DNA from: an uncultured Bdellovibrionales bacterium
GTDB taxonomy: Bacteria; Bdellovibrionota; FAC87; UBA2466
Reading direction: 5' to 3'
DNA length: 31,691 nucleotides
Assembly: GCA_937903155.1 (NCBI GenBank)
Contig: CALCZU010000053.1
Location: 1 to 31,691 of the forward strand
Part shown: piece by piece, positions 19,400 through 27,499 of the stretch
Numbering within the stretch: position 1 is the stretch's first letter
Layout: each line of letters starts with the position of its first letter
Notes under the pieces: model-generated
The model's input: only the letters and a program-made list of their open reading frames with translations
Told to the model about the DNA's origin: nothing
Database searches by the model: none
Made by a program: the position numbers and the translations under genes

Positions 19400-20654
19400 T
19401 GAGCGCTCCTTCGTCTGTGGCGAGAAATTCTCTAAAACGTTTATTGAACGCCATGGTAATCGAAAGAATGGCTAGGAAACCTCCGCTGCATTGATAAATG
19501 AGAGGAATATTCTGATTTACAAAGTCTGCGACAATTCCCGCAATACCCATGGCAAGTGGAGTGATAAGTCCACTGATCATTCCCGCAACTCCCATCACTC
19601 GTCCTCGGAGATCTTCAGGGGTATGAAGCTGAACGAGGGTAATAAAATTTACGTTCGTAAAGCTTAAGATAAAACCTACGATTCCAATCAAAATCAGCGC
19701 GACGTAACGGTTTTCTAAAACTCCGAAAGAAACTACCAGTAGGGCATAAAAAATATTCAACCCAATCAAAAGGTAGGGACGGATTCGCGGAGGGATTTGA
19801 AAAATACCAACCGCTAAGTATCCAAGAAGCCCACCTACGCCGACGGCCGCCATTAAAAAACCATACCAATCCGGCGGAAGCTTTAAGTAATCTTCGACGT
19901 AAAACGGAAGCAGCACGATACAAGGAGTAATGAAGAAATTATCAAACGCCATCAAGATAAAAAACGTTCGCATTCCTGAATTTTTCCAAACAAATCGAAA
20001 TCCAACCGCCGCATCTTTAAAAAAGTCCGAAAAGAAATTCGTTTTCACTGAAGTCACGTCTTTGACTGGCGGGGTATGGGGTAGATCCATGAAACAAAGG
20101 CTAAAGGCGGAAAGAAAATAGCTTAAACCATCAAATAGAAACAAAAGTGGGGCTCCAAGCACTCGAAATAGGACGCCCCCAATTCCAGAGCCAATCAAAT
20201 TGGAGATTTCAATGGTGGACTCCATCAGGGAATTAGCGCCGGTGAGTTTTGTTTCCGGAACCAAGGAGGGAACCGACGCCATGACCGACGGTCGATAAAG
20301 AGCTTGCAAACCTCCTACGATAAAAGCCGTCGCGAAAAGTGCGGGGGTCACAAGGGTTGAATTGTCAGGCGTGAAATAAAGTAGCAAGACAAGAATCGAT
20401 AAGGCGATTCCACAAAAAAGATCACAACCGATCAAAATATTTTTTCTAGAGTATCTGTCTGCGAGTACTCCCCCGAGAGGTTGTAAAATAAGACCTGGAA
20501 GATTGGCCGCCATGAGGACCATTCCCATCATGGTTGCGGATCCGGTTCGGTGTTTCACCCAGAATGCAATCGCAATCGCATGGGCTTGATTTCCAAGTTG
20601 GCTAATGAGCTGGGATTGCCACAATAAGAAAAAGTTTTTGTTAAAAAGATTCAT
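19392..20654 (-). CDS. Major facilitator superfamily exporter (EntS-like, MFS_3 type)
   Basis: The 420-residue protein is almost entirely hydrophobic helices, consistent with 12 membrane segments. It has the MFS loop 2-3 signature GGVLADRYSRKNIL at 61-74 and a second-half counterpart near DLRGRVMGV. It resembles the drug or siderophore exporter branch that includes the enterobactin exporter EntS. Such carriers move small molecules across the inner membrane using proton exchange. The ATG at 20654 has an AGGGAG-type ribosome site. The gene lies 18 bp after the MbtH gene and overlaps the NRPS start by 8 bp, so it is co-transcribed with the synthetase. A role in moving the product or an intermediate to the periplasm is inferred; how it shares work with the RND pump is unclear. 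Confidence 0.9.
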   Translation of the reverse strand: MNLFNKNFFLLWQSQLISQLGNQAHAIAIAFWVKHRTGSATMMGMVLMAANLPGLILQPLGGVLADRYSRKNILIGCDLFCGIALSILVLLLYFTPDNSTLVTPALFATAFIVGGLQALYRPSVMASVPSLVPETKLTGANSLMESTIEISNLIGSGIGGVLFRVLGAPLLFLFDGLSYFLSAFSLCFMDLPHTPPVKDVTSVKTNFFSDFFKDAAVGFRFVWKNSGMRTFFILMAFDNFFITPCIVLLPFYVEDYLKLPPDWYGFLMAAVGVGGLLGYLAVGIFQIPPRIRPYLLIGLNIFYALLVVSFGVLENRYVALILIGIVGFILSFTNVNFITLVQLHTPEDLRGRVMGVAGMISGLITPLAMGIAGIVADFVNQNIPLIYQCSGGFLAILSITMAFNKRFREFLATDEGALNA

Positions 20655-20672
20655 ACTCCCTTTTCAAACGCA

Positions 20673-20891
20673 TTAAATTGCGGTTTGTGAAAGGGACTGC
20701 CGAAGACTCAATGGCCGCATGTCTAACCAAATGCTTTTAATAAATTCAAGACATTCAGCTTTGGGGCCTGTTTTTCCAACCGCCCGCCAACCTGTTGGCA
20801 GTTCGCGGTCTGAAAACCAAATGGAATATTGTTCTTCGTGGTTTACCACAACGGTGTAAGTGCGTGTATCCTCAGCTTCGTTCCAACTCAT
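20673..20891 (-). CDS. MbtH-like protein (NRPS adenylation partner)
   Basis: This 72-residue protein matches the MbtH family along its length: NHEEQYSIW at 18-26, PTGWRAVGKTG, and the signature WLDMRPLSLR near the C terminus, with the conserved tryptophans in place. MbtH-like proteins bind adenylation domains and are often required for their solubility or activity. It is the first gene of the minus-strand unit, with a strong AAGGAG upstream of the ATG. It precedes the MFS gene by 18 bp and sits beside the divergent promoter region. Which of the five adenylation domains in the window depend on it cannot be read from sequence. Confidence 0.95.
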   Translation of the reverse strand: MSWNEAEDTRTYTVVVNHEEQYSIWFSDRELPTGWRAVGKTGPKAECLEFIKSIWLDMRPLSLRQSLSQTAI

Positions 20892-20929
20892 GGGCGATAC
20901 TCCTTTTTACTTTTTTCTCCTAAAAAGTA

Positions 20930-20980
20930 TTTACCTTACTAATCAATATCGATATGACTTTAGCTGATGCGTGAAGTCAA
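20930..20980. promoter_or_regulatory. Divergent, overlapping candidate promoters between the two biosynthetic units
   Basis: Plus direction: TTTACC (20930-20935), a 17-base spacer and TATGAC (20953-20958), each a 4/6 match, would start RNA near 20966 for the NRPS gene at 21038. Minus direction: TTGACT (20980-20975), a 17-base spacer and TCATAT (20957-20952), with a good -35 and poor -10, would serve the MbtH gene at 20891. The two -10 elements overlap, so polymerases would compete and one regulator could set both units. Downstream, the plus-strand gene has AGGGAG at 21024-21029. Promoters were called by eye only. Confidence 0.45.
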
Positions 20981-20998
20981 TAATTTTGTTACGCATCA
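20965..20998. repeat. Inverted repeat, candidate operator of the divergent promoters
   Basis: The arms TGATGCGTGA (20965-20974) and TTACGCATCA (20989-20998) are inverted copies with one mismatch in 10, separated by 14 AT-rich bases. The left arm fills the end of the spacer of the minus-direction promoter, and both arms lie just downstream of the predicted plus-direction start, as a repressor site would. No T-run follows, so it is not a terminator. No regulator gene is present in the window. Confidence 0.5.
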
Positions 20999-21037
20999 AG
21001 AGTGCAATCATTCGGCATCTAGTAGGGAGTTTGGGTA

Positions 21038-24000
21038 ATGACGAATATTGAAAATTCAAATGCTCTCTCAGCAAAAAAACAAGCGTTGCTCGCTCGTTTC
21101 AAAAATCGTGCACAAGAAATAAAACCCAGCTCAATTCCAAGACGCGTTCAAAAAGAATGGGCGTGTCTTTCCCCGATGCAAGAATCGTTGTGGTTGTTAT
21201 CGCATTTAGAAGGCGCGCAAAAAGCGTATACCGAAACTGCTGCTGTTCGTATCGAGGGACCTCTCGATATTTGTCTGCTCGAAGAAGTGATTAATGAAAT
21301 TGCAAATCGCCACGAATCCCTGCGAACCGTATTCATGCTTCGAGGCGAAAATCCTCTGCAAAAGATTCTGCCGTCCGTCGAAATTCCTCTCTTTCAAAAT
21401 AGTGTCGAAGAGGCTCCAGAAGCGAAGAGAGAGGAAGCGGCTTTAGATTTTCTTTTAAAACAATCTCAGATTGAGTTTGATTTCAAACGAGCTCCCCTTT
21501 TAAGAGTGAGTTTGGTGAAGTTGTCAGAAGGGAGTTGGATTCTAGGTTTCGCCGTCCCTCATATCATTTTTGATGAACTTTCCGCACGTCTTTTTTTAGC
21601 CGAAATGATTTCGTTGTATGAGGCCCAAGTGAGGAAAAAACCTTCCACACTTTCTGCGCTCGAAGTTGATTATGGCGACTACGCAGAATGGATACGAGGT
21701 CGGACGACGTCTGAAGAATGGAAAAACCATTTAGAGTATTGGAGGAAAAAACTGGCGGGAGATCTCGAACCCCTTTCGCTTCCTACAGATTATCCACGGC
21801 CGAAGGTGCAGACGTTCGATGGAAAGACCTTTAATTTTCGTTTTGAAAAAAGTCTCGCTCAAGGTTTGCACAACTTCGCCCAGAAGCAAGGATTTACTTC
21901 CTACACGGTGGGACTCGCCGCTTATCAAGCGTTGCTCGCACTGCGCTCGGGCCAAAAAGATATTTTTGTGGGAACGCCCGTTGCGGGAAGAGTTCGACCT
22001 GAGCTCGATAGACTTTTCGGTGTTTTTATTAACACTCTCGTTTTGAGAAATCAGTTTTCTGGAAATCCAAAACTCATGGATATCCTAAACTCAAGCCGGA
22101 CCACTTTGTTTGAGGCGTTTACTCATCAGGAATATCCTTTTTCGCTCTTGGTTAAGAACCTCCTTTCAGAACAGGGTAGGAGTCTCGATCGAAATCCATT
22201 CTTCCAAACTCTATTCACCCTCCGACAAAAAACGAGCGCAAAATATCAGATGGGGGATGTCGTTTTAACGCCGATTGAAATGCCTGACGCTGGGATCTCC
22301 CAATTTGATCTGACTTTAGATATCCGGACAGACGAAGAGGGTGGCCTTCAGGGAAGTTTTGAGTACAACACGCATCTTTTCAACGAAGAGACCATTAAAA
22401 GCTTGGCAGATCATTACCAACATCTTTTAAAAAACATGATCGAAGAGCCCGAGAAACGTCTGAACGCGGTCGCCTTCCCCTCGCCGGAAGAAAAAAACCT
22501 GGTTCTCAATGTTTTAAATCAGACAGAAACCGAAGCAGTTGACCCAACTCCCGTACACTTGCGATTTTCAAAAAACGCAAAGAAATACCCGTCGCGTCCT
22601 GCGGCGACCGTAGAATTTTCGGATGGAATCAATCGATCCATTTCGTATGAGGAACTAGACATCTGGAGTCATCAGATTGCGCGATACTTGCAGCAGTGCG
22701 GGGTGAAACGCGGCGAGAGCGTTGTGCTGCTCTTAGACCGCTCTTTAGAGATGGCGGCAGGGATGCTTGGCGTTTTAAAAGCAGGTGCTTCCTATATTCC
22801 ATTAGAGACCACACTTCCCAAAAATCGAATTCAGTTTTTGATCCAGGATTCAAACGCACGAGCGGTCTTAACCCAATCGCAATACGTTTCGACTGCAGGA
22901 GAGACGGATCGCTTAGTTCTCGTCTTAGATAAAAGAGAAGTTTTAGAGTCCACTTCAAAAGAACCGGTAGAAAGTTTCTACTCTCCCGTCGATCCGGCTT
23001 ATGTCATGTACACTTCGGGGTCGACTGGCACTCCGAAGGGAGTCGTCGTTCCGCATCAAGCGGTCATTAACCACTTAGATTGGATGCAATCGCATTTTCC
23101 TTTACGAGAGACAGATGCCGTCTTGCAAAAAACAAGTTACGGATTTGATGTCTCTGTCTGGGAATTTTTCGCTGCATGGAGTGTCGGAGCTTGCGTTGTT
23201 TTCCCTGAGCCCGGCGGACACAGAGACAACCGCTTTTTGATAAAACTTCTCCAGAAATATGGAATTCGTTTTTTGCAGACAACGCCCGCACAATTGGAGA
23301 CGATGCTATCGGATTCAATAGGGCTCAACCGTATAAAACTCGAGCATATTTTCTGTGGGGGGGAAGCTCCCTCGCGTTCTTTATTTGAACTTTGCGTAAA
23401 AAATCTCCCCCAATGTTCTTTTCACAACATGTACGGCCCGACAGAAACCTGCATTGATGCCTTGAGAGAAACGGTCGATGAGAAGAGCCTTTTTGGCGAC
23501 TCGTTGTTGATGGGAGAACCTGTTTCCAACACTCAAGTCTATCTCTTGGATTCGGATTTACAGCCTGTTCCGCTCGGCGCTATTGGGGAAATTTACATTG
23601 CGGGAAAGAGCCTCGCACACGGCTATTTAAACGCCCCTGGCACGACCGCGAGAACTTTTTTGCCGAATCCTTTTTCACTAGAGCCTGGGGCGCGGCTCTA
23701 TCGCAGTGGTGATTTAGCACGGCGTCTTTCCAACCGAAAAATTCTCTTTTTGGGAAGACGAGATCATCAAGTTAAATTGCGAGGGATTCGGATAGAGCTC
23801 GGAGAAATCGAAAACGCAATCTTGAGAGTCCCCGAGGTTTTTCAGTGCCTTGTAAAAATTGAAGAGCTCGCGAGTGGTGAAAAAACTCTGGCTGCATTTT
23901 TTACAACCTATCCTGAAAAAACAGTCGAAGAGGGCGGATTAAGACATTTTCTCTTTGATTCGATTCCTGCGCACATGGTTCCGTCGGTCTTTGTACACTT

Positions 24001-27000
24001 AGACAAATTCCCTCTGACATCCTCGGGAAAACTTGACCGACGTGCATTACGAGTTCCTCAAAACGTCTCACTTTCACAAGGCGCGCGTGCCGAATCTCCA
24101 ACTGAAAAGAAGTTAGAACGCATCTGGAGCGAACTCTTTCAGGTTGCTGAAGTGGGCGTCGAAAAAAACTTTTTTAGTGAGCTGGGAGGACACTCTCTTT
24201 TGGCCGTGAAGCTTGTGTCGCGGATTGAAAAAAGTTTCGGAATGGCACTTCCTTTGAAATCGGTTTTTGAAAGACCGACCATCCGGGCTTTAGCTCAGAC
24301 ATTACTCGAAGCGGATTTGCAACCCGCCCATGGGTCCCCTCTCGAGCTGAAGCGTCAGGATTTGCGAGAGGAGCTTCCCCTTTCCTTCGCTCAAGAACGT
24401 CTCTGGTTCCTGGATCAGTTAAATCCGAATAGCTCCTTTTATAATATTTCTAGAACGCTTCGCTTAAAAGGGAAGTTGGATACCGTTGCCCTTCAAAAGT
24501 CTTTAAATACGATCCTTGAAAGGCAAGAGCTTCTCCGAACGAATTATTTCTCAGGAGAGAATGCAACGCCAAAACTTCGGATCAGTTCCGAGCCTCAACT
24601 GTTTTTTAAGTCTGCAGATTTTACTCACGTAAATGAATCCGAACGCGAAGAAGTTTTGAAAAAGGAACTTTTAAAAAACTTAAACGCACCGTTCAATCTT
24701 TCTGACGATTCGCTTCTGCGCGTGTGGCACTTTTCCTACGGAGAAGAAACTCATCTTCTTCAGTTTAGTTTTCATCACATTATCTGTGATGAATGGTCTA
24801 TGGAGGTCTTTTTCTCCCAGTTGTCAGAGTTGTATGCCACCTATCTTCAGGGCGCGTTGCCCGAGCCCCAGAATTTACCCGTGCAGTACTCTGACTTTGC
24901 GCATTGGCAAAGGCAGCGCCTTTCGGGTGAGCGTTTGAATATTCAATTGAATTACTGGAAAGAAAAACTGGGAGGACAGTTGCCTCTCTTGCAACTGCCG
25001 ACCGATAGAGCTCGTCCCTCCGTTCAGGGTTACAGAGGGGGTGTCGTTTCGTTAAGCTTGTCGGAAAAGACATCCTCATTATTGCGAGACTATAGCCGGG
25101 CAGAGGGTGCTACGCTGTTTATGACCTTGTTTGGGTTGTACCAAGTCTTTCTCTCTCGTTATTGCAATCAGTCGGATCTCATCATCGGAACTCCGGTCAC
25201 CAATCGCAATCAGCAAGAGCTTGAAGACTTGATGGGCTATTTTATCAATACGTTGGCAGTTCGGGCTCCGCTCAATCCAAAGCATTCTTTGCGCGAACAT
25301 TTATCTAATGTGCGTGAGACGTTACTCGAAGCTTATGCGCAGGCAGATATTCCTTTTGAAAAGCTCGTCGAAGAGCTTCAACCTCAACGAGATTTGAGTC
25401 GGTCACCCCTTTTCCAATCGATGTTCATCTTAAATCAACCTGATCCTGGTTTTCAGTTCGCAAACCTCGAGGCGGAAGATCTGATTCTCAATGAAAACGT
25501 TTCCAAGTTCGATTTGACTCTTTACTTTGTCGACGAAAAAGAGGCGCTGACGGGGCATCTCGAATATTCAACAGACCTTTTTAACCCCGAGACAATTGAG
25601 CGGCTTGCAAGAAATCTAGAGTTCTTCGTCGAGTGTGCAGTCGAGAAGTGGGACGATGCTTTAAATGATTTAAGCTGGGTCAGACCGAACGAAAAAAGCC
25701 AAACACTTTATGGGTGGAACGAGACGGAACGGCCTTACAAAAACAACGTGAGTGTTCACTCCCTTTTCGAAGTCCAAGTTGTGAAGACTCCAAATGCCGT
25801 CGCGTTAAAGTTCAACGACAAAGAACTGACTTACCGAGAGTTAAATGAGAAAGCGAATGAGCTCGCACACTATCTTCAAAAAAGTGGCGTGGGGGTCGGT
25901 AGTCTCATCGGACTTTTTGTTGAACGTTCTTTCGAAATGGTCATCGCAATGCTTGCGACCTTGAAGTCGGGCGCGGCTTATGTGCCGTTAGATCCGGACC
26001 ATCCCGTCGAACGTTTGAAAACGGTGGCCGCGGATGCTGAATTGAAGATGATTCTGACTCAGTCTCATCTTAGAAATCTCTGGACTCAGAGCGATGGACA
26101 AACGCTTGTTTCACTCGATGAAACTGATTTTTCGTACTTCTCAAATTCAAATCCAGTGCTCAAAGATTTCTCCGACGCTCAATTAGCCTATACGATCTAT
26201 ACTTCGGGATCGACGGGCGTTCCTAAGGGAGTGATGGTATCGCACCGTTCGGTTTCGCATAATAGCGAGTGGATGCAAAAGCACTTTACTCTTGGGGTAG
26301 GGGACAATGTCCTCCAAAAGACACCCTTTGGATTTGATCTTTCGGTTTGGGAATTTTATTGCTCTCTTCTCAGCGGGGCAACGTTGGTTCTCGCAAAAGC
26401 CAGAGAACATCGGGATCCGAGCCGTCTTTTAGACCTGATTGAAACAGAGAAGATTACAATTCTCTACCTTGTTCCTTCACTCTTGAAAATTCTGCTCGAA
26501 GAAGATCCAAAACGACTCAGTTCGGTGAAGAGATTTTTGTGCATTGGCGAAGCGCTTCCGCTTGAGCTTGTGCAAAGCTACTTCAAAAAAATTCCGGATG
26601 GACTTTTCAATCTGTATGGACCGACAGAAGCGACGGTACACGTAACTTCTACGCCGTGTTCGAAAGACCAAACCGTCGTTTCGATTGGGGTGCCAATGGA
26701 CAATATCCAAATGTATGTTTTAGACGGGGGTCTCAATCCTCTTCCAATCGGCGTCTCAGGCGAACTGTTTATCTCGGGCATCGGCTTAGCGAGAGGGTAT
26801 TTGAAACGACCGGATCTGACGGCGGAGAAGTTTATCCCTAATCCCTATTCGAAAGAACCGGGCGCTCGGATGTATCGGACGGGCGATTTAGCGCGCTACC
26901 TGCCAGATGGTCAGATTGAGTTTTTGGGCCGTTGCGATTTCCAAGTGAAAATTCGAGGCTTCCGCGTTGAACTAGGGGACATTGATTCCGCGCTCAAAAA

Positions 27001-27499
27001 ATTCCCAGGCGTCTCAGATGCTCTGACGATTTTTTCAGATCCTGAACTGACATCGTACCTCGTGACTGACGCTTCGCAGTTTAACGAGAATGCGGTTTTG
27101 GCACATTTAAGAAACTTGCTTCCGGACTATATGGTTCCGTCTAATCTCATCCCTCTTCAGAGCCTTCCTCTCAACAATAACGGGAAGGTCGATAGGAAAC
27201 GTCTGCCGCTTCCTGAGAAACAGAAAAAAACAAGCTCGGTTCTCCGCCCAGCGATGGGGCCAAAGAAACGCTTAAGCACGACTGAAGAGGAACTGCAAAA
27301 GATTTGGAAAGAAGTTTTAAATGTCGAAGTTTTAAATTCAGGCGATAACTTTTTTGAATTGGGCGGAAACTCGCTGAGAATTGCGCAAGTAAAATCCAAG
27401 ATTCAGGAGCGCTTGAATAAGAGTATTTCGATTGTTGATTTATTTAGGTATCCCACCCTCAATTCACTGGTGGATCTAATGGAAAGTGGGCAAAAATGA
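21038..27499 (+). CDS. Two-module NRPS (C-A-PCP-C-A-PCP)
   Basis: The 2153-residue synthetase should take over from the giant NRPS. A short basic N-terminal helix (LSAKKQALLARFKNRA, about 10-25) resembles a docking element. Then: C4 about 42-480, whose active-site motif reads PHIIFDE (Pro174, His175, Asp179), with the first His of HHxxxDG lost but the catalytic second His kept; A4 about 490-1008 (YTSGSTG from 658; code read as DVWQFGMIDK, Gln-like); PCP4 (Ser1053, with one extra Ser inside NFFSELGGHS); C5 about 1110-1545 (HHIICDEWS, His1247); A5 about 1557-2060 (YTSGSTG from 1721; code DLWYLILVHK, no match I know); PCP5 Ser2112. There is no epimerase, methyltransferase or thioesterase. The ATG at 21038 has AGGGAG upstream, and the stop overlaps the PKS start as ATGA. 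Confidence 0.95.
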   Translation: MTNIENSNALSAKKQALLARFKNRAQEIKPSSIPRRVQKEWACLSPMQESLWLLSHLEGAQKAYTETAAVRIEGPLDICLLEEVINEIANRHESLRTVFMLRGENPLQKILPSVEIPLFQNSVEEAPEAKREEAALDFLLKQSQIEFDFKRAPLLRVSLVKLSEGSWILGFAVPHIIFDELSARLFLAEMISLYEAQVRKKPSTLSALEVDYGDYAEWIRGRTTSEEWKNHLEYWRKKLAGDLEPLSLPTDYPRPKVQTFDGKTFNFRFEKSLAQGLHNFAQKQGFTSYTVGLAAYQALLALRSGQKDIFVGTPVAGRVRPELDRLFGVFINTLVLRNQFSGNPKLMDILNSSRTTLFEAFTHQEYPFSLLVKNLLSEQGRSLDRNPFFQTLFTLRQKTSAKYQMGDVVLTPIEMPDAGISQFDLTLDIRTDEEGGLQGSFEYNTHLFNEETIKSLADHYQHLLKNMIEEPEKRLNAVAFPSPEEKNLVLNVLNQTETEAVDPTPVHLRFSKNAKKYPSRPAATVEFSDGINRSISYEELDIWSHQIARYLQQCGVKRGESVVLLLDRSLEMAAGMLGVLKAGASYIPLETTLPKNRIQFLIQDSNARAVLTQSQYVSTAGETDRLVLVLDKREVLESTSKEPVESFYSPVDPAYVMYTSGSTGTPKGVVVPHQAVINHLDWMQSHFPLRETDAVLQKTSYGFDVSVWEFFAAWSVGACVVFPEPGGHRDNRFLIKLLQKYGIRFLQTTPAQLETMLSDSIGLNRIKLEHIFCGGEAPSRSLFELCVKNLPQCSFHNMYGPTETCIDALRETVDEKSLFGDSLLMGEPVSNTQVYLLDSDLQPVPLGAIGEIYIAGKSLAHGYLNAPGTTARTFLPNPFSLEPGARLYRSGDLARRLSNRKILFLGRRDHQVKLRGIRIELGEIENAILRVPEVFQCLVKIEELASGEKTLAAFFTTYPEKTVEEGGLRHFLFDSIPAHMVPSVFVHLDKFPLTSSGKLDRRALRVPQNVSLSQGARAESPTEKKLERIWSELFQVAEVGVEKNFFSELGGHSLLAVKLVSRIEKSFGMALPLKSVFERPTIRALAQTLLEADLQPAHGSPLELKRQDLREELPLSFAQERLWFLDQLNPNSSFYNISRTLRLKGKLDTVALQKSLNTILERQELLRTNYFSGENATPKLRISSEPQLFFKSADFTHVNESEREEVLKKELLKNLNAPFNLSDDSLLRVWHFSYGEETHLLQFSFHHIICDEWSMEVFFSQLSELYATYLQGALPEPQNLPVQYSDFAHWQRQRLSGERLNIQLNYWKEKLGGQLPLLQLPTDRARPSVQGYRGGVVSLSLSEKTSSLLRDYSRAEGATLFMTLFGLYQVFLSRYCNQSDLIIGTPVTNRNQQELEDLMGYFINTLAVRAPLNPKHSLREHLSNVRETLLEAYAQADIPFEKLVEELQPQRDLSRSPLFQSMFILNQPDPGFQFANLEAEDLILNENVSKFDLTLYFVDEKEALTGHLEYSTDLFNPETIERLARNLEFFVECAVEKWDDALNDLSWVRPNEKSQTLYGWNETERPYKNNVSVHSLFEVQVVKTPNAVALKFNDKELTYRELNEKANELAHYLQKSGVGVGSLIGLFVERSFEMVIAMLATLKSGAAYVPLDPDHPVERLKTVAADAELKMILTQSHLRNLWTQSDGQTLVSLDETDFSYFSNSNPVLKDFSDAQLAYTIYTSGSTGVPKGVMVSHRSVSHNSEWMQKHFTLGVGDNVLQKTPFGFDLSVWEFYCSLLSGATLVLAKAREHRDPSRLLDLIETEKITILYLVPSLLKILLEEDPKRLSSVKRFLCIGEALPLELVQSYFKKIPDGLFNLYGPTEATVHVTSTPCSKDQTVVSIGVPMDNIQMYVLDGGLNPLPIGVSGELFISGIGLARGYLKRPDLTAEKFIPNPYSKEPGARMYRTGDLARYLPDGQIEFLGRCDFQVKIRGFRVELGDIDSALKKFPGVSDALTIFSDPELTSYLVTDASQFNENAVLAHLRNLLPDYMVPSNLIPLQSLPLNNNGKVDRKRLPLPEKQKKTSSVLRPAMGPKKRLSTTEEELQKIWKEVLNVEVLNSGDNFFELGGNSLRIAQVKSKIQERLNKSISIVDLFRYPTLNSLVDLMESGQK

